From contig NZ_KV825615.1 of assembly GCF_001831515.1 (NCBI RefSeq), positions 17,014 through 81,013 of the forward strand: 64,000 nt of DNA. The letters are read 5' to 3'. Within the stretch, counting starts at the first letter, position 1; every line of letters starts with the position of its first letter. Both the position numbers and the translations under genes were made by a program. This stretch comes from Corynebacterium sp. HMSC074A01. GTDB taxonomy: Bacteria > Actinomycetota > Actinomycetes > Mycobacteriales > Mycobacteriaceae. The notes below the pieces were generated by a model that saw only the letters and a program-made list of their open reading frames with translations, was not told the origin of the DNA and searched no databases. Positions 31,357 to 41,000 of this stretch are shown one piece after another.

Positions 31357-31385
31357 TGGCTACACCAGGTAGCCAAGCGTAGAAT
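31357..31385 (+). promoter_or_regulatory. promoter and inverted repeat upstream of the butanediol-dehydrogenase-like gene
   Basis: TGGCTAC (31357-31363) and GTAGCCA (31369-31375) are perfect arms with a five-base spacer. A TAGAAT -10-like hexamer lies at 31380-31385. The repeat covers the position of the -35, so a bound regulator would block or recruit polymerase. The ribosome site AAAGGA lies just before ATG 31415. Confidence 0.5.
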
Positions 31386-31414
31386 CGAGGTCACACGGAC
31401 CGAAAGGATTTGGC

Positions 31415-32485
31415 ATGAAGGCAGTTCGTTACTACGGAAAAGAAGACCTACGAATCGACGAGATTGCAGAGCCTGAGGTTCGCCCCGGCACAGTCAAAAT
31501 CGCTCCTGCCTACACAGGCATCTGCGGCTCGGATGTCCACCTCTACTTCGACGGGCCCATGCCCCCGGCTCCGTCCGAGGAAGACCCCCACCCCGTCTCC
31601 GGCGAAACGCTGCCTGTGGTGATGGGTCACGAGTTTTCCGGTGTCGTTGAAGAAGTCGGCCCGGGCGTGACCGGGATCAGCGTCGGCGACCACGTCGTTG
31701 TTGAGCCTTTCATGGTTGACGGCACCTGCCCCTCCTGCAATCGCGGTGACTACCACCTGTGCGACCAGATGGGGTTCATCGGAATTTCCGGCCGCGGCGG
31801 TGGGCTCTCGGAGCACATCGTTGTGGAAGAGCGTTGGGTTCACCCCACCGGCAGCATCCCCCTCGACCAGGCAGCGCTCATCGAGCCGCTTGCAGTCGCA
31901 CACCACGGCATCGCCCACGCCGGCTACGCCAACACCGACCACGAGGGCGAGTGGGCGCTCGTTGGCGGCGCTGGCCCCATCGGCCTGCTCACTGGCGCAG
32001 TCCTCAAGGCGTATGGGATGAAGGTCATCATTTCGGAACCATCTGGCGCACGTCGTGACAAGGCGCTCGAAGCTGGGGTCGCAGACCACGTGGTCAACCC
32101 GCTCGAGGAGGACCTGCACGAGAAGGTTACTGAGCTCACTGACGGCGAATTGGTCTCCGTGTCTTTCGACGCAGCGGGTGTCCCCCAAGTGCTCCACGAC
32201 CTTATTCATGCAACACGCCCGGCGGGCCGGATTGAGGTCTTGGCCCTCCACATGCACCCCTACTCCATGGACATCATGGGAGAGCTCACGATGAAGGAAC
32301 GCGTCATGGGTTCTTCCATCGGCTACTGCAACGATCACCCCACAGTGATCAAGCTTGTGCAGGACGGAAAGGTCGATCTCGCGCCGTTTATTACGTCCAA
32401 GATCAAGGCAGAGAACGTTGTCGAGGACGGGTTCAACGCGCTGCGCAACCCGCAAGAGGTCAAGATCCTGGTTTCGATGGACTAG
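31415..32485 (+). CDS. bdhA: zinc-dependent medium-chain dehydrogenase, butanediol dehydrogenase-like
   Basis: The product is 356 residues of the MDR zinc alcohol dehydrogenase family. Catalytic zinc ligands appear in GICGSDVHLYF (Cys near 37) and VVMGHEFSGVVEEVGPGV (His-Glu near 69). Structural zinc is lost or reduced: GTCPSCNRGDYHLC has three Cys where ADHs usually have four. The cofactor fold is VGGAGPIGLLTGAVLKAYG near 186. The insert HLYFDGPMPPAPSEEDPHP is typical of (R,R)-2,3-butanediol dehydrogenases. It could reduce acetoin made by the acetolactate decarboxylase of this window, but sorbitol- or threonine-dehydrogenase activity is also possible. It is a single gene with its own promoter, convergent with the Fic gene. 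Confidence 0.85.
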   Translation: MKAVRYYGKEDLRIDEIAEPEVRPGTVKIAPAYTGICGSDVHLYFDGPMPPAPSEEDPHPVSGETLPVVMGHEFSGVVEEVGPGVTGISVGDHVVVEPFMVDGTCPSCNRGDYHLCDQMGFIGISGRGGGLSEHIVVEERWVHPTGSIPLDQAALIEPLAVAHHGIAHAGYANTDHEGEWALVGGAGPIGLLTGAVLKAYGMKVIISEPSGARRDKALEAGVADHVVNPLEEDLHEKVTELTDGELVSVSFDAAGVPQVLHDLIHATRPAGRIEVLALHMHPYSMDIMGELTMKERVMGSSIGYCNDHPTVIKLVQDGKVDLAPFITSKIKAENVVEDGFNALRNPQEVKILVSMD

Positions 32486-32492
32486 CGCTGAG

Positions 32493-33164
32493 CTACTCCC
32501 CCGCAGGCTGGTGGGCCAGCATGAATTCGACGACCGTGTGGACTGCCGCGCGGTCGTCGTCGCCGTAGATGTACGCGCGGGCAAGCAAGTCATGAAACGC
32601 GGACTCGATCTCGCCGCTTGCTTCTGTGCCGTGCGGGACGACAAGCACAGTGTCTTCGGGGAGGAGGGCGTTGGCTGCCAGGATCGCGGTGCGCTTGTTG
32701 CCGTCTTCGAAGGGCTGCGCCATAGCCAGACGAACGAATAGCAGCGCTGACCGCGCAAGCATTGAGTCAGGCTCAAAGGACTCAGTCTCATTTTCCTCCA
32801 CGAGCGCCCGCAGCTTTTCCATCGTGAGCGCCGGAGGCATGTGGTCGCCGTAGGCCGTGCGCACGCCGATGCGCTGTTCTGCCCGGCGCAGTTGCCCCGG
32901 GTGCAGCGCCGCAGAGCGCGTCATCGCGGCATTAAGTGCGCACACGAGCTCGGCAGTCACCGCCTGCCGGTCGTGTTTCGCGCGCAGCGCAATTCGTGCA
33001 GCGTCCCGGAGGTCTTGGAGCAGCTGCAGGTCAGCACGCGAGGCGATTCCGTCGGTGCTGCCGTTGGCCAAGAACTCCTCAGTAGCAAGCCGTCCAGTAC
33101 GGAGGTTGTCGAAAACCTTGCCCGCCGAATAGATGACCGGGGCAAACGCAACCATCCGCATCAT
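32493..33164 (-). CDS. Fic/Doc-fold protein with altered catalytic motif
   Basis: The product is 223 residues. The Fic core helix reads LAMAQPFEDGNKRTAILAAN near 150-170. The canonical motif is HPFxxGN(G/K)R. Here the catalytic His is replaced by Gln (codon CAG), while the F, GN, K and R of the anion nest remain. The NKRTA ending is Doc-like. Family members transfer AMP or phosphate to target proteins; loss of the His should abolish or change this. The gene is otherwise open and has its own ATG. A Phd-like gene lies 1.8 kb away on the same strand, but the two are separated by the dehydrogenase gene and the IstB remnant. Confidence 0.78.
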   Translation of the reverse strand: MMRMVAFAPVIYSAGKVFDNLRTGRLATEEFLANGSTDGIASRADLQLLQDLRDAARIALRAKHDRQAVTAELVCALNAAMTRSAALHPGQLRRAEQRIGVRTAYGDHMPPALTMEKLRALVEENETESFEPDSMLARSALLFVRLAMAQPFEDGNKRTAILAANALLPEDTVLVVPHGTEASGEIESAFHDLLARAYIYGDDDRAAVHTVVEFMLAHQPAGE

Positions 33165-33328
33165 GGGCTGCAGTGTAGTGCTTGGGCGCTGCGTAGCGTC
33201 GGCAAGCAGGCACTCGGGCGAGTGTGTACCCCCGTTTGTTCACGAGCCGGGCGCGCGCATAGTGTTATCTGGATCTCAATTCACAGGCGTGCCACGTTAG
33301 TTCACGCACCTGGCTTGAAAGGGCTCCA

Positions 33329-35131
33329 TTGAAGTACCGGCTCGCGCACTCTGGCATACAGGTTGACCTCGAGTTTTCCCCGGATGCACTCCGCCGCCGC
33401 TACCGCGAGGAAAACACCAAGCGCGCGGGCACTGCCTCCCCGAAGCGCACGCACGCGCTGGAGGATAACGACCCGTGGTCGACGCCCACGCCGCGCCAGC
33501 CTTTCAACCGCGAGGTGGACATCCTCGTCATCGGCGCAGGCTTCGCGGGGCTGACGCTCGGCGCGAAGCTGCGTAAGGCGGGCCTGGAGGACTTCCTCAT
33601 CGTGGACCAGGCGGGTGACTTCGGAGGCACCTGGTACTGGAACCGCTACCCGCGCGCGCAGTGCGACGTGGAATCTTACGTCTACTACCCGCTGCTGGAG
33701 GAGACGGGCTATGTGCCGTCGAGTAGGTTCCCCATGGCGCACGAGACCTTCGACTACTGCCAGCACATGGCCCGCTTCTTCGGCCTCTACGACAGGGCCG
33801 TCTTCCACACCGGTGCAACCCGCGCGGTGTGGGACGACGCAGACCAGGTCTGGACGGTTGCGACCAACCGTGGCGACACCATCCGGGCCCGCGTGGTTAT
33901 CCGCTCCAACGGTGGTTTCGGTGCGCCGGTCACCCCCGCCATCGAGGGGATCGAGACCTTCCCGGGCAAAATCTTCCACTCCTCGCGTTGGGACTACGGC
34001 TACACCGGGGGTTCGCCGGAAGATCCGACACTGTCCAAGCTTGCCGACAAGGTCGTCGCCGTCGTCGGTTCCGGTGCGAGCGCCGTCCAGATCATCCCCG
34101 CGGTCGCGGGCCAGGCGCGGCACACCTACGCCATCCAGCGCACGCCGGGTCCGGCGATCGGCAACCGGGACACTACCCCGACCGACCCCGCGTGGTGGTC
34201 CACGCTGCCCAAGGGTTGGCAGCAGGCCCGCATGCAGAATTTCGACGCCAACACCTCCGGCCTCCTGCAGGACGAGGACATGGTGAACGATCACTTCACC
34301 GGCTACGTCAAACGCCTGGCCACCGCCTGCGACATCGTGCCGGACCTCGCACAGGTCGACCCGGCCGACCGGCCCGAGGTCTTCGAGCTGCAGGACATGG
34401 CGCTCATGGAGGATATTCGCGCAGCTATCGACGCCACCGTCACCGACCCCACCACCGCCGAAAAGCTCAAACCCTTCTACAAGCACCGCTGCAAGCGGGT
34501 TACCTACGACGACGGCTACTTCGCCGCCTTCAACCGCGCCGATGTCACGCTTATCGACGCTCCCGTCAACGGCCTCGAGAAGATCGAGGGCAACCGCCTG
34601 CATGCTGGCGGCGAGGTGTTTGAGGCGGACTGCATCATCCTGGCGACCGGCTACGACACTACCCGGGATCCGTTCTCCCGCACAGGCTTAGACGTCATCG
34701 CCGCCGACGGCGAGACCCTCTCCGAGCACCACGGACAAGGCCTGCGCACCCTCCACGGCGCGCTTACGGATAACTTCCCCAACATGTTCCAGATCGGGAC
34801 GAGCCAGATCGCACTGTCACACAGCAATACCTCGGGCATTCTCATCCAGGCCGAGCACATCGTCGACATCATCTGCGAGACCCGCCGCCGCGGCGCCACC
34901 TCCGTCGTGCCTACCGCCGAGGCCACCGCAGCCTGGGCCGCACAGGTCAAAGAGAAGGGCGCGCCGCTGCGGGCCGCGTTCGCCCAGTGCGTGCCCGGCT
35001 ACTACAGCGGCTACGAGCACGGCGACGGTGCCTTTACTTCCCAGATCTACGGCGAGAGCATCGTCGCTTTCCGCCAGCTGCTGGAGCAGTGGAGGGCATC
35101 CGGCTACGAGGGCCTCGCTTTTCGACGCTAA
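33329..35131 (+). CDS. flavin-dependent monooxygenase, Baeyer-Villiger type
   Basis: The product is 600 residues from TTG 33329, with AAAGGG just upstream. Features in order: an N-terminal extension (PDALRRRYREENTKRAG) usual in longer BVMOs; FAD fold VIGAGFAGLTLGAKL near 65; GGTWYWNRYPRAQCDVESYVYY near 100; the BVMO fingerprint FPGKIFHSSRWDY near 210; NADP fold VVGSGASAVQIIPAVAG near 245; ILATGYDTTRDPF near 435. These enzymes insert oxygen next to a ketone using NADPH; cyclic and steroid ketones are common substrates, but the substrate here cannot be told. It is a single gene, ending at the C-tract that precedes the AddB-like gene. Confidence 0.88.
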   Translation: MKYRLAHSGIQVDLEFSPDALRRRYREENTKRAGTASPKRTHALEDNDPWSTPTPRQPFNREVDILVIGAGFAGLTLGAKLRKAGLEDFLIVDQAGDFGGTWYWNRYPRAQCDVESYVYYPLLEETGYVPSSRFPMAHETFDYCQHMARFFGLYDRAVFHTGATRAVWDDADQVWTVATNRGDTIRARVVIRSNGGFGAPVTPAIEGIETFPGKIFHSSRWDYGYTGGSPEDPTLSKLADKVVAVVGSGASAVQIIPAVAGQARHTYAIQRTPGPAIGNRDTTPTDPAWWSTLPKGWQQARMQNFDANTSGLLQDEDMVNDHFTGYVKRLATACDIVPDLAQVDPADRPEVFELQDMALMEDIRAAIDATVTDPTTAEKLKPFYKHRCKRVTYDDGYFAAFNRADVTLIDAPVNGLEKIEGNRLHAGGEVFEADCIILATGYDTTRDPFSRTGLDVIAADGETLSEHHGQGLRTLHGALTDNFPNMFQIGTSQIALSHSNTSGILIQAEHIVDIICETRRRGATSVVPTAEATAAWAAQVKEKGAPLRAAFAQCVPGYYSGYEHGDGAFTSQIYGESIVAFRQLLEQWRASGYEGLAFRR

Positions 35132-35135
35132 CCCG

Positions 35136-35145
35136 CCCCCCCCCC
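35136..35145. repeat. homopolymer of ten C residues
   Basis: Ten consecutive C lie five bases after the monooxygenase stop and about 60 bases before the next gene. It is outside both coding regions, so slippage could alter only promoter spacing or the mRNA end. It could also be an assembly-sensitive site. Confidence 0.9.
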
Positions 35146-35207
35146 TTACGAACAAACATTCGACCAACTTCCTGCCGCTGTTCGACCGGGCAGATACTGT
35201 AGTGCGC

Positions 35208-38039
35208 ATGACTCCATCCCCGTACGCCGCCGCACTGCTCAACGCCGTCGATACCGCCCAAGCCGATAACCCGCTTGCGCCTTGCACCGTGCTGTGCCCC
35301 ACACCAGCCTTCGACGATGTCGTCGCCGCGCTCGCCACCGGCAGGCCGCGCCTCGGGGTCGACGTGGTCACGCTCGACATGCTGCTTTCCCGCGCCGCCC
35401 GCGACCTGGCGCCGCGCACGCTCTTGCAGCGCAGCGACGTCGCCGCCTTCGTTGCCGCAGCGCTTGCCGAGGGTGCGACGCCAACGCCCTTCCACGAAGC
35501 GCAGCTGCACACTTCCGCGGCCACGCACGAGGCGCTGACGGATGCCCTGTTTGTACTCCTCAACAGCCCCGCAGAATGGCGCACGCAGCACGGTAACGCT
35601 CGCCTTCCCGAAACTGTGGCGCAGCTCGCCGAGCGTGCCGACGCGCACTTTCACGACAACCACTTCACCTTCCCGGACGCAGTAGGAGCGGCCGCCGCCT
35701 CCCGCCGTGGGGCGCTTGTCACCGTGGGCGCGTGTGCCCACGACACCCGCACTGAGTGGGCGCTTGCCCAGTTCCCGGATGCCACACCCGTGGAGCTGTC
35801 GGACCTGCGCGAGCACACCGAACGCGTCTCGCTAATCTCCGAGCCGGACGAGGCGGCTTACGTCACCGGCCGCATCCTCAACGCCGTGGCCAGCGGCACT
35901 CCACTGCACGCCATCGCGGTGGCCTACTGCGAGGACGCGGAGCTGCCCTTCCTCACCCACGCGCTCGATGAGGCGGGCATCCCCTACCACGCGCCCGCGC
36001 GCGAGGTGTGGGCGCAGCACAACGTGTTTCGCGCGCTGCGCGCTCTGCTCACGCTGCGCCCCGAGGAGATGCACCGCCACCAGCTCGTGGAACTGCTCTC
36101 CACCGGGGAGATTAACGACTCCCCCGGCCTACGCGCCTTTGACGCCGGTGCGCGCGACCGCCTCGGCACCGCGCTGACCGGCCGCGATTGGGACGCAGTC
36201 CTTGCCACGGCCGCGCGCCAGGCCGAGGACGCTACCCCGGATCGGGAGCGTGTCCCCGAGCGCAGCATCACCGCCGCCCGCTGGGTTGTAGGCCTGCGCG
36301 AAGTACTCACCCCACTCTGGGAAACGAAGAGCTGGGAGACATTCGCCGACGCGTTCCGAGGCGTGGCAGGCGCGGTACTCTCCGACCAGTCCCAGCTGGC
36401 CGCCTTCCTAGACCCGCTGTGCGAGCAGCTCGCCGCCCAGCAGGGCACGCCCAAACGCGAGCGCGCGCTCGAGATCGCCAGCGCCTTTGCCGCCCGCCCG
36501 ACGCGCGCCACCACCACCGGCGTGCTCACGGTCGGCCCGCTGGAAAGCCTGGACGGTCGCAACCTCCAGCTCGCCTTCATCACCGGCACCACCGACGCGG
36601 CCCTGCCCGGCACGCTGCACCCAAGTGCGACGCTGACACAGGCGCAACAGCAGACCACCCCGGAGCAGTTTCTGGCTAGGCGGGGCCGTACGCTTGCGGC
36701 AGCGCTTGAGGCGTCGAGAAGCATTGTGCTCACGCGGGCCCGATCCGGCATTAGCGGCGGAGGACTGACCGAGCCCTCGACCTGGCTCGAAGGGGAGGAG
36801 GTGCCCATCAACGCGCTGCACCCGGCACTTGCAAGTGGTGAGCGCACACCGATCAGTCACGCGGAGCTGGCGCTGGCGAACGCGCTGGCAGGTACCCCGA
36901 GCGAGCGGGCGGCGCGCTACGCGCAGATCATGCGGGCGCGACAAGCTGGCGAGGCCGGCGAGTTCACCGGTTTTGTCGGCTCCGATGTTGGCCTGCGCAC
37001 GCTGACAAAGCCGATCTCCAGCTCCGCGCTGGAGGGCTTTACTAGGTCTCCGCTGGCGTTTTTCATCGAGCGTGTCACCGGCAACTGGGTGCTGGCTGAC
37101 GACGCGGCGGAGATGGAGGTCGCCGCCGCGGATACCGGCACGATCCTGCACGCCGTGTTCGAGCGCTGGACCAACGAAGTGTGGCTGGACAACCCCGCGC
37201 GCCCCGCGCGCTACGCCGACCTGGACTGGGACGGTACGGCCCGCGCCGCGCTCGAGCGCATCCTTGATGAGGAGCTCGCCGCGCGCCGCACCGACCAGGT
37301 CAACCCGCTGGTGTGGGAAACTTTCGCCGCACAGGCGCTTGTCGACGTGCTGACCTGGCTGAAAGCCGAACAAGGCGCAGCCGAGGACGGGTGGACCCCG
37401 CTTGCGACCGAGTTCGCCTTCGGCAACACCGAGGACGAACCCGCCGCGCCGCTTCCGCTGCCCGAGCTCGGCGTCGAGCTTCCCGTCAAGGGCTACGCCG
37501 ACCGCGTGGACTACAAGGTAGAAGACGGCGCCGTCACCCTGCGCGTGACCGACTACAAGTCGGGCAAAGGCAAGACGACGGATTCGTACGTGGGCCAAGA
37601 GACGCCGACCGGACAGGTCAAAGACGGCGCACCGCACTACTACTTCCAGCTCGCCCTGTACGGCTACATCGTGCGCACCCTCGCCGCCACCGGAGATCCG
37701 ACCGAGCTTTTCCCCGGCGGGCCCGGCCTGTGGCCCGGGGACATCGCCGCAGTGCAGGCGCGCTACTGGTTCTTCCGCGACCCGAAGGATTCGCACGTCA
37801 AAATCACCGTCGACGACAACGCGGTCGCGACGCTGCAAACCAACCTGAGCAACGTCTACCGCCACATCCAGCGCGGCGCGTTCCCGCCGCACGCCATCCC
37901 GGAGCGCTGGGCCAGCGACGAACGCCTGCGCCTCGGCGTGGCCAACTACAACGCGCTGACCGCAATCCTGCCGCCGCTGGACTTCGACCAGCCGCTGCCC
38001 ACCGAGCACACAGAACCCACCGAGCCCGCCGACGCTTAG
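35208..38039 (+). CDS. AddB-like PD-(D/E)XK nuclease with inactivated helicase fold
   Basis: The product is 943 residues from ATG 35208. The N-terminus (VLCPTPAFDDVVAALATG) has no Walker A. The middle keeps helicase-like blocks (RVSLISEPDEAAYVTGRIL; VLTVGPLESLDGRNLQLAFI). The C-terminal RecB-family nuclease is complete: GTILHAVFERW near 645, then GYADRVDYKVEDGAVTLRV followed by TDYKSGKGK (D-x-D-Y-K) near 765-790. The FeS cysteines of Firmicute AddB are not present; SPLAFF stands where CPFxFF would be. It is 21 bases upstream of the AddA-like gene and probably acts with it in double-strand end resection. A contiguous frame upstream overlapping the monooxygenase is not the start. Confidence 0.82.
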   Translation: MTPSPYAAALLNAVDTAQADNPLAPCTVLCPTPAFDDVVAALATGRPRLGVDVVTLDMLLSRAARDLAPRTLLQRSDVAAFVAAALAEGATPTPFHEAQLHTSAATHEALTDALFVLLNSPAEWRTQHGNARLPETVAQLAERADAHFHDNHFTFPDAVGAAAASRRGALVTVGACAHDTRTEWALAQFPDATPVELSDLREHTERVSLISEPDEAAYVTGRILNAVASGTPLHAIAVAYCEDAELPFLTHALDEAGIPYHAPAREVWAQHNVFRALRALLTLRPEEMHRHQLVELLSTGEINDSPGLRAFDAGARDRLGTALTGRDWDAVLATAARQAEDATPDRERVPERSITAARWVVGLREVLTPLWETKSWETFADAFRGVAGAVLSDQSQLAAFLDPLCEQLAAQQGTPKRERALEIASAFAARPTRATTTGVLTVGPLESLDGRNLQLAFITGTTDAALPGTLHPSATLTQAQQQTTPEQFLARRGRTLAAALEASRSIVLTRARSGISGGGLTEPSTWLEGEEVPINALHPALASGERTPISHAELALANALAGTPSERAARYAQIMRARQAGEAGEFTGFVGSDVGLRTLTKPISSSALEGFTRSPLAFFIERVTGNWVLADDAAEMEVAAADTGTILHAVFERWTNEVWLDNPARPARYADLDWDGTARAALERILDEELAARRTDQVNPLVWETFAAQALVDVLTWLKAEQGAAEDGWTPLATEFAFGNTEDEPAAPLPLPELGVELPVKGYADRVDYKVEDGAVTLRVTDYKSGKGKTTDSYVGQETPTGQVKDGAPHYYFQLALYGYIVRTLAATGDPTELFPGGPGLWPGDIAAVQARYWFFRDPKDSHVKITVDDNAVATLQTNLSNVYRHIQRGAFPPHAIPERWASDERLRLGVANYNALTAILPPLDFDQPLPTEHTEPTEPADA

Positions 38040-38060
38040 CCCGCGAGAGGAACACCAAAA

Positions 38061-41000
38061 ATGACTACCGCACAGTTTGCCGACCGCCTCGCCGAGGACG
38101 AAGCCAACCGCGAATTCATCCAGAACCAGGTCAACCTTTCCTGCTTCGTCGAGGCGGGCGCCGGCTCCGGCAAGACCGTTATGCTCATCCAGCGTCTGCT
38201 CACGCTCATCATCGAGCACGGCGTGCGCATCGACGAGATCGCCGCCATCACCTTCAACGAAGCCGCCGCCGCGGAGCTGACCGCCCGCCTGCGCCGCGCA
38301 CTCATCCAAGTCTGCGACACTGGCGAGTACACGCTCGGCAACGGAGCGCCCCGCACCTTCGCCGACGCTGCGCTGGCGAAAACCCGCGCCGCGGACGCGC
38401 TCCAGGGGCTGCCCGGCGCGGCGCTCGGTACGCTGCACTCCTTCTGCCTGCGCGTGCTCAAGCAGTACCCACTCGAGGCGGGCCTGCCGCCCAAGGTCGA
38501 TGCCGTCGACGACCTCGCCGCCTACTTCTCCCCCGCCCAGCACAGCGAGGCGATCATTGAGACCATCACCGCGCTGTTCGAGGGCGACGAGGAAGCGGCA
38601 GCAGCCATCGACGCCCTGCCGACCGACATCTCCGCAGCCGAATTCCTCACCCAACTGCAGTTCCTCCTGGGCGAGGGCGTGACCTTCCAGCACATACAGG
38701 AACTGGCTGAGTGGATGGATGCGCACTGGGGCGAGCTCGACGCCACCATCGCCGCGCCCGCCTTCGAGGCCCCGTCGGAAGACGAGCTCCGCGCCAGCCT
38801 GCGCAAAGAGCTGCGCCTGATTCGCGACCGCGCCCACACCTCTGGCGTTTCCGACAAGCTCCTCGCGTTTTTCGACGAGAGCCTCGCCGACCTCGACGCA
38901 GCAGACTCTCTTGCCGAGCTCAGCCTGCCTACGCCACGCACGCTCGGCGGCAACGGCGCGGAAGCCAAGGAAGCCAGAGCGGAATACAAGACCTTCCGCG
39001 AGCGACTCGGTGCGCTTGGGCTCTACGCCGGGTACGCGGCGACGTCGACAATCGCCCCCGTGCTCGCAGCGCTTGTGCGCGAAGCCGCCGACGCCCGCCG
39101 CCGCACCGGCGTGCTCGAGTTCCACGACATGATCTACCTGACGCAAAAACTCGTAGACAACGATGAGGTGCGCGCGAAGCTGCACGAGCAGTACCGCGTC
39201 ATCTTCGTCGACGAGTTCCAGGACACCGACCCCGCGCAGCTCGACATCGTCACCGCGATCGCCCGCGGCCCACACGATACCCCGCAGCCCGGCCGCCTGT
39301 TCATGGTCGGCGACCCGAAGCAGTCGATCTACAAGTTCCGCAATGCCGACATCGACACCTACGTCGCCGCTCGCACCAGCGCCGCCGCCCGCGACGCCGA
39401 CCACGGTGTCAAGCAGCTCTCGCGCAACTTCCGCTCCTCGCATGCCGTCGTGGCCGCCGTCAACGAGCTCTACGGGCAGCTTTTCGACGCCCACACGACC
39501 CCCACCGACGGGCCCGCCCAAGCCCACTACGTTCCCATGCTCCCCCAGGACGCCACGGACGGACGCGAGGGTGCGTTCATCGTCCTGCAGGATTCGGACG
39601 CGCAGGATCTTCCACCAGCTGAGCTGCGCGAGCGCGAGGCGGCGGACGTCGTCGCGCTCATCCGCGCGGCGACTGCCGGTGCGGACCCCCGCTTCGTTCA
39701 CCACAGCGGGGCGCACGCGGGTCAGCCCATGCGCTACTCCGACATCGCCATCGTCGTACCCACGCACAACGATGCGCTGCGCCTGATGCAGGTGCTTGAT
39801 AGCGCCGCCATCCCCTGGGTCTCCGAAGGCTCCGGCGCACTCTTTGCTACCCCGGAACTCAACGATCTGTTCACCGTGCTGCGCGCGATCGCCGACCCGG
39901 CCGACGACTTCACCCGCGTCGCCGCCCTGCGCACCGCGCTTGTCGGCTGTTCGGACGCGGAGATCGCCCGCTGGGCGCAGCAGGACCCGACCGCAACGCG
40001 CGTTGTGGAGGCCGAGGCACAACTGCGGCGCCTGGCCGGGGAAGCGCTGCGCACCGACGCGGCAAGCATGGTGCGCAACGTCGTTTCCGAATTCGGGCTC
40101 GCGGAGGCCTACGCCGCCAGCGGCCACCCCGACCACCTCCCGCGGGTGGAGACGCTGCTCGCGCTTGCCGAGCGTTTCTCCGCCGCAACCGGGCTGGGCC
40201 TGCGTGAGTTTGTCCGCTGGTCCGACGCCCAGGCCGAAACTAACCAAGGTGTCACCGAGCCGTTGCTCGATACCGGCACCGACGCAGTCCGCTTCATGAC
40301 GATCCACAAGTCCAAGGGCCGCGAGTTTCCCATGGTCATCGCCGCCGGCATGTCCGGACACACCACGGGCAGCCGCGCAGTCCGGGCTTTCTCCCGCAAG
40401 GACCGCACCGCGCAGTTCAAACTCAAGGACGCCCAGACCCCCGACTACCTGACGGCCAAGGCCTTCGACGACGAAGCCGACGCCAACGAGCTGACCCGTT
40501 TGCTCTACGTCGCTATGACGCGCGCCAAGTCCGTCCTGGCGATCCCGCTGCAGCTGAAGAAGAATAAGCCCCGGAAGAAGGGCGGACCGCGTGACTACGC
40601 CAAGGCGCAGCGTGGCGCGAAGCTCGCCGCGGTCATCGACGACTCCACCCAGTACACCCCGATCACCCGCGAAGAACTGCCCGGCTTTGACACCACCGCA
40701 GCGCCCGCGACACCAGACGCGGAACCCGGCGCGCCGGCCGCCGAACGCTTCGCAGCCAACGCCGAAGCTCTCGCCGAGGCAACCGGTTTTACCCAGCGCA
40801 TGGGGGTGACCGCGATTGCGCACGCCGCGGACCAGGCCAACGACACCCCACGGCACACGCGCCTGACCGGCACCCGCCTGCGCGCATCCCTCGATGAGCA
40901 GGTAGCACGCGCAGGCTACCCGGCGCGCCAGATCGCTACCGGGCTGTTCCGCGATAACGCGGGAACCGAGTTCGGCTCCGCCGTCCACGACGTGATGGAG

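Noticed and set aside
35028-35207. Extension of the AddB-like gene 60 codons upstream
   Set aside because: It overlaps the well-conserved C-terminus of the monooxygenase and crosses the C-tract; similarity starts only after ATG 35208.
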